Assembly: GCF_000276665.1 (NCBI RefSeq)
Contig: NW_004955405.1
Span: 9,910,245 to 9,974,244, forward strand
Reading direction: 5' to 3'
Length of the DNA: 64,000 nucleotides
From: Chinchilla lanigera
Taxonomy: Eukaryota; Chordata; Mammalia; Rodentia; Chinchillidae
The position numbers and the translations under genes were made by a program. Below are positions 55,901 to 64,000 of the stretch, in pieces. The notes below the pieces were generated by a model that saw only the letters and a program-made list of their open reading frames with translations, made no database searches and was not told where the DNA came from. Within the stretch, counting starts at the first letter, position 1; every line of letters starts with the position of its first letter.

Positions 55901-56429
55901 AGTGGAGATTCACATAACCCTCATCCTCTTAATATCGTTCTATTCTAGAGCAGTTTTGTTAGAAAGGGAGATTAAGCATATACACAAGAGGAGGAAATGG
56001 AGCACCATTGGGGGCCTTATATCAGCATATGAATGAATCCCTATGTTCTAAAATTATGAATTTAATGCAGTCATCTCCTTGTGAGGTTTTGTGTCCCTTT
56101 CCTTTCTGCAGCATTAAGGGAAAAATCAATGTTCCAAGAATACATTTTTATTGAAGTTTTATTGAAGTGTCAGTCTGGAAGTATATTTAATCAAAATGTA
56201 AGGTCTTTGCTTGCTGCAATATGTGTTTTCATATATTTTAACTAGTGTCACTTCGTAGGCAATGCTAAATGTTTTGTGCACATTGAGTATGTATATGTAT
56301 AATTGCAAAAATAATTGTATTATCTAAGTGTATATATATATATATATATAAAGTTACCATTTCCAAAAATGTGACTGTAGTTTCACAGACCAAATAAATC
56401 TTACATAGATTTCTTGCCTCCTCTCCTCT
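52969..56429. other. BEST3 intron; MIR at 54060-54235, (TA)n at 56331-56350
   Basis: 54060-54235 contains ACTAGCTGTGTGACCTTGGG and AGTGATAATAATACTTCATC, a MIR. The rest is unique sequence without recognised exons. Confidence 0.5.
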
Positions 56430-56885
56430 TTCCCCTCAGAAAAGACTTAGCTGGAAAACCCAGCCTGTAAAACCTCCCCTCATCTGCCCCTCACTCTTCT
56501 CCAGACTCATTTCTTGCCTCTTCTTCTTTGCACATCAAATTCTTCCTTTGAATTTACAGCATTTATCATTCCTTTCCATCTCTGCACACACTGGCCTGCA
56601 AGGTTCCCTCTACCGACTCTCCCACTCCCACCCGTGTGCCAGCTCCTACCCTCATCAGTAAAGATGAACGCACGCTCCCGCCTCCAGGAGGCCTTCCGTG
56701 ATCCACCAGGCTGGGTGCTCCTGCAAGACCCGGAGGAGTTCTCTACTGCTGCGCTATCACATTGTATTATAATTTGTCTCCTCATTATGTATGAGAGCCT
56801 AAGTGCTATTTAAAATTTTTTTTTTAAATTTCCCATGCCTATGTCTAGTATCTGGCATGAAACCACATAGTAGAACTCTGACAAA
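56430..56885 (+). repeat. L2 remnant
   Basis: CCTCCAGGAGGCCTTCCGTG, CCAGCTCCTACCCTC and AGTATCTGGCATGAAACCAC follow the L2 3' end order. Diverged. Confidence 0.5.
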
Positions 56886-58616
56886 AAAAAAAAAAACAAA
56901 CAAACCTTTAAATTTGTGCTTAAGAGTTTAAAAAAGGGAGAAGCAATAACTTGGTTTCGATGTGTACATATAGCGAGTACACAGAGAACAGGGCCATGTT
57001 TTGAACAAAGCTCCTCATACTGAGAACAAAGGGATCTCCCTCCTATTTGAATGAGAATAGTGTGCTGGACGTGGAGTCACTTCTGACTGTGCAGATTCCA
57101 AGGCAGAGCAATTTCTCCGGTGCCCTTGGGTAGTACTTATGCTCAGTTTTTGTAGGGCATGTATTGCCTGGTTGTTAGAATTTCTGGGTCATGGAATTGT
57201 GACTACAAATCTGAAATCTTGATATGAAAAGATAATAAAATTTGATTTCTGAATTAAATATTCTGGGAATCCACACAGAATAAAAATAAACAGATAAGAA
57301 AATTAAAAATTTACTCCCCCAAGAAAGGATTTTTATGCTCATCAAGCAAGGACACATGAACTAGCCGTGGGTAATCAAAATATTGTGTCTCCCTGTCAGA
57401 AGTGATTAGTTTAGGAATGGCTGTTAGCCAAGCCCAGCCAGTCATAGCAAATTTAGCACTTCAGTTTTACGAGTTGGACAGAGGCGTGCCTTTTCCCCAG
57501 GGTTTGCTGAAAGGTGCGCTCTGAGCCTGGAGCAGCTGGCTGCCACCCTGCGCTTTGCCCTCGGGAAGGGAGAGGCTGCCTGCAAGCTGCAGCACAGGGC
57601 AGAAGCACCGAAGCCAGAGAGATGGGGCAAATAGTGGCTTAGTCGGGTCACGTACTTTGAGCCTTTGGATCCAGCCGAGGCCAAAGCTAGGCTTATCCTC
57701 TGGGTGTGACTAACAAATACCTTTTTACTTAAGTTAGTTTGGGTTTGGTTTTCTGTCACAGGCAATCAGAAACATTTGGCTAAAAAATATAATCTTAAAA
57801 ATAATCAACACTCATGATCAGCGAGGGGTTGACTTCCATGAATCTCGGCTTCCCACAGCCAGGGCTCTTGCGAATGATTTTCCATGGAGTGGGAGGCAAC
57901 CCTTTCACGGCCTTCATTCACTCAGAAAATCAAGGGCAAGCAAGCGCTTGCCTAATTGTTTCTTTGATCAGTTGGTTCTAGCAGAATCCAGCTAGACTTT
58001 TTGCAAAAATCTCCACAGACTCTGGCTTTGGCCTAGGCCTCTTCCTGCCGTACTGGCAAATGGCCTGTTGTGTACAGTGAAACTCCCTGACAGCCAACAA
58101 GTATTTGCTGCAGGTTTCAAGGGTCATATCTCCTGATTTTCTCTTAGTTGCTGTATTTCTTGTTCCAAACTCCCAGGGTTAGTTTAATATAAAAAAGAAC
58201 TTAGATTTCTTTAATCTTCCTGTGCCTTGGTTTAAAATCCACAAATAAAAGACCTGCCTAGCTGATAATATATAATAATGCTTTTTAGTTATACTTAGAG
58301 TGTTTTTATGTTTACAATCTCATTTGATCTTCCTAATACTCTTTTGGTGTAGGTATTGCCCGTGAGATCTTTAAAATCCTTAATTCTATGTTTCTGTGTT
58401 TACAAATAGAGGAAACATGTTTAATACTTTCTGAAGAACATGAGCATTTAAAAGGAGTGATCAAAGTATATGGTGAGTGATTAAGTGAAAAAAATTATTA
58501 CAGTAAGAGACACACTGCCATTAACCCATAAAATACTCCCTCTTGCTTAGAATACACTTATCCCTTATTCTTACTTCTTTCCAGCAGTCTGGAAGTCCTC
58601 TTTTGTGAATGTATTT
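56886..58616. other. BEST3 intron, no exon seen
   Basis: Unique sequence; a possible MIR end at 58305-58420 (TTTACAATCTCATTTGATCT). Confidence 0.4.
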
Positions 58617-58707
58617 GCTATTTTCTTTTTTTCGGTACTGGGAATCGAACTCAGGGCCTCACGCTTGCCAGGCAGGCGCTGCACCGCTGAGCTACATCCC
58701 CAGCCCC
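58617..58707 (-). repeat. ID SINE with target duplication
   Basis: TCGGTACTGGGAATCGAACT to CCGCTGAGCTACATCCCCAG. TTGTGAATGTATTT at 58603-58616 and 58708-58721. Confidence 0.94.
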
Positions 58708-58721
58708 TTGTGAATGTATTT

Positions 58722-60320
58722 ATAAGTTATAAAAAATATGGAAAGTGGCAGAAGGTAGACTCATAAAAACATTAAAATGTGTTCTCATCCACCTTATGCA
58801 CCACATCTGGCACCATATGATTTCCAGCTTTTCATGGTCAAAATGACCACGACATGTAAAAATATTTAAATAAATTCAGGACATTGACGCAGCTATGACA
58901 GCCTATCTAGGACACTCATGAAAAAGAACTTCCAGAACTGCTTCAGAAAGAGGTAAGAATGATAAATATGTTTAAAGAGAGGGCAAATATTTTGAGGGAG
59001 ATTAATGGCAATGTGTCTTGTACTGCAATATATTTTAAAAAATACTTTAAACATTGTATTTTTTGATCACATCTTGTATGTAAGAATCTGCAAAATTGTG
59101 ATGACTAGAACAATTTGTAGAGGAAGATAAAACTCTCAAGCTGCCTCCCAATAATTTTAGCCATTAGGCAAAAGCAACTGAATGAACTTTAGAACTAGAA
59201 CATACAAAGTCGAAGTAGAACCGTCGCAGTGATTCCCTGACTCTGTCAGTGGCTCTAGTCTCCTTTCTTTTACAAGTTAGACTTTCATAATCTGCATTAA
59301 TCAGCAGTGTAAGTTTGGGGAAGAATAAAACATGTTTAATTACCTAAAAACAAACTCAGAAAAAAATATTAAGCCTCAAAACTGAAAAGATTTCTAGATG
59401 TCCTTGAAGCTCTGCTATCGCAGACAGAGTTACCAACGCTGAGAAGTACGAAGAACAAGAAGTTGGTATTCACAGAGATGGAGCAGTAGGCAGGGCGCAG
59501 GATGATAAACCATCTGAGAAGAGCCCTGGATGCAGGGTCCTGTCTTGGAAGGCCAACCAGCTGCAGAAGCAAGTACTTGGAGCAGCACCATGGTAAATCA
59601 ACTGGCTCCTATGTCTTTCACGTTATTTGCCACAGCTCCTGAAATTTCACTTTGTGTCACCCTTGGTTTTGGATCTCAGGAGGTATTTAGCCTCAAAGCC
59701 CCTTAGCCCATTATTTATCAGCACTGGGAGACAATAGGTAGACTTTTGCTAATAAACAGGATAGGACGAAGCTAAATATCCTGAAAACAGGGAGTCAGGA
59801 GGCAGAATCCACACAAGGTGGGGAAAGGTGGTCAAGTGACATCTGCAGGCCTCAAATTCACTCCGCAGTCTGCTTAGAGCGACCTCAGGGACAATCAGCT
59901 TTGCCACAAAAGCTGCGCAAAAACTCTGCAAAACTCTTTCCTTTTTCTACAGTTTTTTTTTGGGGGGGCGGTTGGAAGCAAGTTTATTACTTTCTAAATT
60001 TGTCTATACTCTCTTCTTTCAGTTACTCAGAAATTGTGCAATTTGCCTTCCACAAATATTCTTAAACTTCCCATGCATGTGTTTCTCCCAAATGAGCTAC
60101 ATTACCACGTCTAATAAAATTATTCTAGAACTGTTCATAAGTGACGTCAGGACTCGACCCATTTTTTTAAGGCTTATAGGACATAGGGACATATTGTTCT
60201 GCTAAAACCAGTGGATAGGGTCTGACTTATACCCTAACACAGTGAAAAAGTCCACCCCCAGATAAAAAGGTAGACAGTGATTATTTGCTTAATATGGAAA
60301 ATTGTTTGAAAAGTACTTAC
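58722..60320. other. BEST3 intron, no exon seen
   Basis: Unique sequence ending at the donor of the penultimate coding exon (ACTTAC at 60315-60320 on the plus strand). Confidence 0.5.
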
Positions 60321-60472
60321 CCCATTTGGATTGTTGACCCCAGAAATGAGGGTATGCAGTAATCAGCAGCCGCCAGTGTGTATGGCGGTCGAGCGGCAGA
60401 GTCATCCCAGTAGATGTCCTTCTTCATCTTAGGTAGGCTCATGTGCATTTCATCCACAGCTAAAAGAGAGAC
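60321..60472 (-). CDS. BEST3: BEST3 penultimate coding exon (152 bp)
   Basis: Acceptor TTTTAG before 60472 and donor GTAAGT after 60321. It encodes 50 residues plus two bases of Gly, including VSLLAVDEMHMSLPKMKKDI and DYCIPSFLGSTIQM. The IPSFLGSTI segment is the autoinhibitory motif described for mouse Best3, where its disruption raises current, so it is fully kept here. The VDEMHMSLP part is conserved across bestrophins at the base of the channel domain. Frame joins cleanly: phase 0 from the upstream exon, two bases carried to the last exon. Confidence 0.96.
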
Positions 60473-60689
60473 CTAAAATCATCGTCATATTGTTAGAATA
60501 CTCAGATGTGATCAAAAAGAGAAGAATTTCCATTCGGCAGACAGGAGTCCGAGAGTGACAGGACGCAGTCTGAATGAGTAATTGTAGAAATAAATGCCTA
60601 TCGCACACACTTGCTACAACCAGGGCTGCTGTGGAGTTGTACCTATTGTTCACTGCTCAAGAGACCTTGACAATGGTGAAAGTGGGGCT

Positions 60690-60750
60690 GGCGAGATGCC
60701 CACACCCCATGCATTAAGCCACACCCCCCAGTGTGGGCCTGCATCTCGCC
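60690..60750. repeat. Imperfect inverted repeat (hairpin)
   Basis: GGCGAGATGCCCACAC (60690-60705) pairs with GTGTGGGCCTGCATCTCGCC (60731-60750), 16 bp of stem with a small bulge and a 25-base loop. It does not match the SINEs here. Confidence 0.65.
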
Positions 60751-61368
60751 TGGAGGCAGGTGAGGCCCCTTTTTGTTCTGTACTCACAGTTACAGTATTG
60801 TCTTAGTGGTTACCCTGACAGCAACCACTTACCCCCAGGACAGGAAGGTGAAGATTCTCATTATTTCATCCTGTTAATCCCATAAACACATTAATCACTT
60901 CTTGTATGCCCTAGTTTCTTGTTTATTTAAAAAAGCACATCATCCAATCCATACTGCTTGAATCTAGAGTGGTCTTTCCTCTTGGCTTTGACAAAGTGAC
61001 ACAGGAATAAGTTAATTCTTTCACACTCCAGTTTTGACAGAGTGAGTCATCAAGGCATCACCCTTACTCCCTGAAAGGCTGACGGTGTGATACACAGTGA
61101 ACTGTTTGAACCTACAGCAAATGGAAGGTGAAAGCCCTGCTCAGATGTGGTACCCAGGTGGGAGTGGTGTGGGGACAGTCTTCACCAAGGGAAAATTCCC
61201 ATCTGCCATGGGAAGCTCAAAGGAGTAGTGCTCTGGGGCATTTCAGGCAGATTTGAGAAAATGTCCAATGTGGCCCACACCCAGTGTCCAGCTGCTGGAC
61301 ATCTGATTGCTAGACTTTATGTGCTGTGAGCTTAGGAATTCACATCAGATTATATTTGGAGCCATTTT

Positions 61369-61478
61369 TTTTTTTTTTTTTTTTGGTTTTTTGGTTTTTC
61401 TCCGGTACCGGGAACCGAACTCACGACCTTGCGCTTGCCAGGCAGGAGCTTTTGCTGCTGAGCTAAATCCCCAGCCCC
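61369..61478 (-). repeat. ID SINE, young subfamily, with target duplication
   Basis: CTCCGGTACCGGGAACCGAA to CTGCTGAGCTAAATCCCCAG, after T runs broken by GG. TATTTGGAGCCATTTT at 61353-61368 and 61479-61494. Confidence 0.95.
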
Positions 61479-61823
61479 TATTTGGAGCCATTTTATGTCA
61501 CATAAACCTCTGTGGGTGGCAACAGGAAACAGATAAAATAATGAGCTAAAATATTGCACTGTCCTAGAAGGAAGAGGCCAGTAAAGATAATTGAGAAAGT
61601 TAAAGAGAAAACTGACTTGAGATTCTACTTAAATTTTATGGGGACTAATATCCAGGACATGTGGGTTTTCCAAGAAGATGACAAACCTGCTACAAAGTCA
61701 ACCCTCTTTCACTTGCGCTAAAAGCTCTGATGCCCACAGCCTGTACCCACAGTCTGTTCAGACTGGAAACATCACAACTAGTTTACTGCTAATGTTTGTA
61801 AAGGAGAGAAAATGTCCTCTAAC

Positions 61824-61904
61824 CTGCAAATTTCTATCAATGCACCAGTTAGTTTCAAAATCATCGTCATCTTCTCCAAAAGGGTTGATAAGTTGCTCAG
61901 CTAC
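61824..61904 (-). CDS. BEST3: BEST3 internal coding exon (81 bp)
   Basis: Acceptor CTGCAG before 61904 and donor GTTAGA after 61824. It encodes exactly 27 codons: [20 protein letters not shown] then [19 protein letters not shown] is the acidic cluster that forms the calcium clasp of bestrophin channels, located after the last membrane helix. The residues match human bestrophin-3 as I recall it. Upstream exons were not found between 61905 and 64000. Confidence 0.96.
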
Positions 61905-62669
61905 CTGCAGTTGAGAACACAAAACAAATGGTCATGCTGGCAGTAAGACTAAACAGAGACTGAGGAGAACTGTTGTTTTATTCTCTTTTTTGGGTGTCGC
62001 CTTCACAGTACAAAGACTAGAGGAGGGTGTGCTGTTCTACAGACAGATACTGATTAGATACTGAGTTTGGGCTTTCACTATAAATGATGCCCAGATGCTA
62101 AGACAAAGCTAAAGAGTAAAGAAAGACTTAAGTCACAGTTCACATAAGAAAACATAAGGTGATTTTACAATGATTAGATATAACTGCTAAGTTAATGAGT
62201 CAGAGCTAGTGCGTTATCAAGCTGGAATTCGAGGCTTACTTAGTTTTATGTTAAAGGATTCAATTTTATCCAGTTTAGTTTTTCTGGGAAAGGTTTAGGT
62301 AGCTTCTTATCACACATTTGTATTTTAAAATCTTTTACACACTTTTCATATATTTGGTCAATAGTAAATGATCTTACTATGCTCTTGAATTAAATAATCT
62401 TTTTGATGAGAGCGTTTTATGTAAACTTGTTATCCTGTCATTCACTTTTTTGGATAATTTCCTTTAATTTTTATAGTCTCTGTATCTGTGTATGTGTGTG
62501 GGTGCACTTGAGTGAGTAAGAGAGTTTACATTAGATCTACAGGGAAAAAATTTTATAGATTAGATTTGTACAGAATAAGGATCATTTGAATGGTTCCCAA
62601 GTTATAGGCTCTGAGGTAATTTGGTAGAAACTATACCCACTGGCTTTTAGGATTTAAGTCAAATCCCTT
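61905..62669. other. BEST3 intron, no exon seen
   Basis: AT-rich unique sequence; searched for the membrane-helix exon ending in FFFYAGWLK without success. Confidence 0.45.
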
Positions 62670-62850
62670 AAAGCAGTTATTTTCAACCTTGGCTGTCCCT
62701 GAAAGTCATTTGGGAAGCTCTTGAAAAAACTAACAGCCAAAAACCAGACACCTGGGCCCCTTCTCAAGTGGTTCTGCTTTAATCCGTGGAAGCTGAGCCG
62801 CACATTAGTAATTAGGTAAAGGTTTCAGCAGATTTTAAAGTGTGGCCTGA
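62670..62850 (+). mobile_element. MER5A-like hAT MITE
   Basis: AGTTATTTTCAACCTTGGCT, GTCATTTGGGAAGCTCTTGA and CCAGACACCTGGGCCCCTTC follow the MER5A order. Ancient, intronic. Confidence 0.65.
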
Positions 62851-64000
62851 GTTGCCAGCCACCGGGAGAGACAGGGACTTCTGCTTGTTCTGTGCCCTGA
62901 AGCAGTGAGCCCCAAGGGCATAGTCCTTTACTGTGAGTTGCAAAGAACTTTCTTTGTTTCTTTTTTTTTTTTTTTTTTGGCCTGGGGTTTTGCTTAAATT
63001 GAATGGGCTACAGTTGGGTCCTGAAAACCTTTTTGTTATATCTAAATTTTCACTTTTATGATCATGAATCTTATATATATTATTCTACTCTATACTCAGT
63101 TATTAAAATGACACCTACATTTGTGAATTGACAATCTCACAAAGACTGTAAAGCAAGTAACTAGTAGACTATTCAGAAAGTCAAAATGGTTCTGCCACAC
63201 TTTGGAAAGATTTGTAAATACTGAACTGTCAAGCTAGAATAGCTTTTTAAAACTGAAGACACAGCTCACTGGTGTGGGAAAACTCACTTCTCTAAAATTA
63301 TGCTGTCTCCTAATGGAGCTACAGCTGTGTTATACATATTTTACCTGTTAAAGTATTTTATAAAGGAAAAGGATATTAACATTTAGAAACATGCTGGAAG
63401 AAAGGACCAACAAACTATAACTAATGTTTTTGCATGTTGGCTTAGCAGCTTTTTTTTTTTTTTTTGGACTGAGCACCTTACACGGACACAAAGCAAATAA
63501 TTAAAAGTTTAACACAGCTCAGAGAAGAGAGGGAAATAATTTGGGCCAACTGTGGTGATACTATTTTTCTAAAGGTAAAGTCTGCTTTTTCTTCTGGTGG
63601 GAAATGAGAGTCACTCGTCTGTCCTACTCTTTCTTGCTTTTGAGCAAAAATAATTAAGAATTACTGTCCTCTGGCTAAAAATGTTTCTGCTATTTGCAAA
63701 GGACAGACCTTTAGTCTTTGGAGTATAATTTAAGATGCCAACATACTTTTTTTCCTAATGAAGATTCAAACCGATGAAAGAAAGGGCTTCTGAAACAAAC
63801 ACGGTGCCTCCACCTGCAGCCAAGACAGCCCGTGGTTGTTTGCAAGGCCTCACATTTAAAAATTCTATTTTGTTAGCTGTCTTCAAACTGTCATTAGATT
63901 TCAATTAGTAAAGCCATGGACTCTGATTTTGTTCCCACTGTGTACTTCCCTTCTACAAGTTTACAGAAGCCATGGAAGAGTCAGGCTCCTGATATTTATA
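62851..64000. other. BEST3 intron, no exon seen
   Basis: Unique sequence with T runs at about 62961-62978 and 63450-63466. Confidence 0.4.

Larger units (their letters stand above)
60473..61823. other. BEST3 intron, 1351 bp, with a hairpin and one ID SINE
   Basis: Holds an imperfect inverted repeat at 60690-60750 and an ID SINE at 61369. No exon otherwise. Confidence 0.6.

Overview
This window is nuclear DNA from a placental mammal, almost certainly a rodent. It holds B1 SINEs with the rodent-type internal duplication, many tRNA-derived ID SINEs, and older B1-dID dimers. That combination fits the squirrel/beaver side of the rodent tree; a beaver-like (castorimorph) genome is my best guess, but only a guess. 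Only two host genes are visible, both on the minus strand. The first codons of LRRC10 run off the left edge (1-88), with a TATA box just upstream. The last three coding exons of BEST3 lie at 61824-61904, 60321-60472 and 48759-49683. LRRC10 next to BEST3 is the order I remember for human chromosome 12q15. Earlier BEST3 exons are not found up to base 64000 and must lie beyond the right edge.

The 48 kb between the genes is mostly repeats. 5-10 kb is a layered stack: an old L1, split by a MaLR-type LTR, itself split by an 868-bp LTR of another family. The same L1 carries a 34-bp U2 snRNA fragment. 16-23 kb has two CpG-rich blocks; the second lies between two close matches to the CTCF motif. 23.7-27 kb is a decayed hAT DNA transposon with recognisable inverted ends. 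27-29 kb is a decayed class I endogenous retrovirus (nucleocapsid and protease traces) abutting an 82-bp minisatellite. 33.6-36.0 kb is the most striking item: a complete, young, non-autonomous LTR retrotransposon with 400-bp LTRs that differ at only 5 positions, a perfect 5-bp target duplication, a tRNA-Leu-like primer site, a purine tract and an uninterrupted 427-codon ORF.

From 48.7 kb onward the window is BEST3 exons and introns (one intron of 10.6 kb) with sparser repeats: MIR, L2, Tigger, MER5A-like and a few ID elements. No CRISPR, operon, prophage or other prokaryotic system is present. The best candidate for something undescribed is the 33.6-36.0 kb retrotransposon with its unrecognised ORF. 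Most long ORFs elsewhere are chance readings through SINEs, the minisatellite or the GC-rich blocks. Family names for repeats come from recalled consensus sequences and were not checked with a search.
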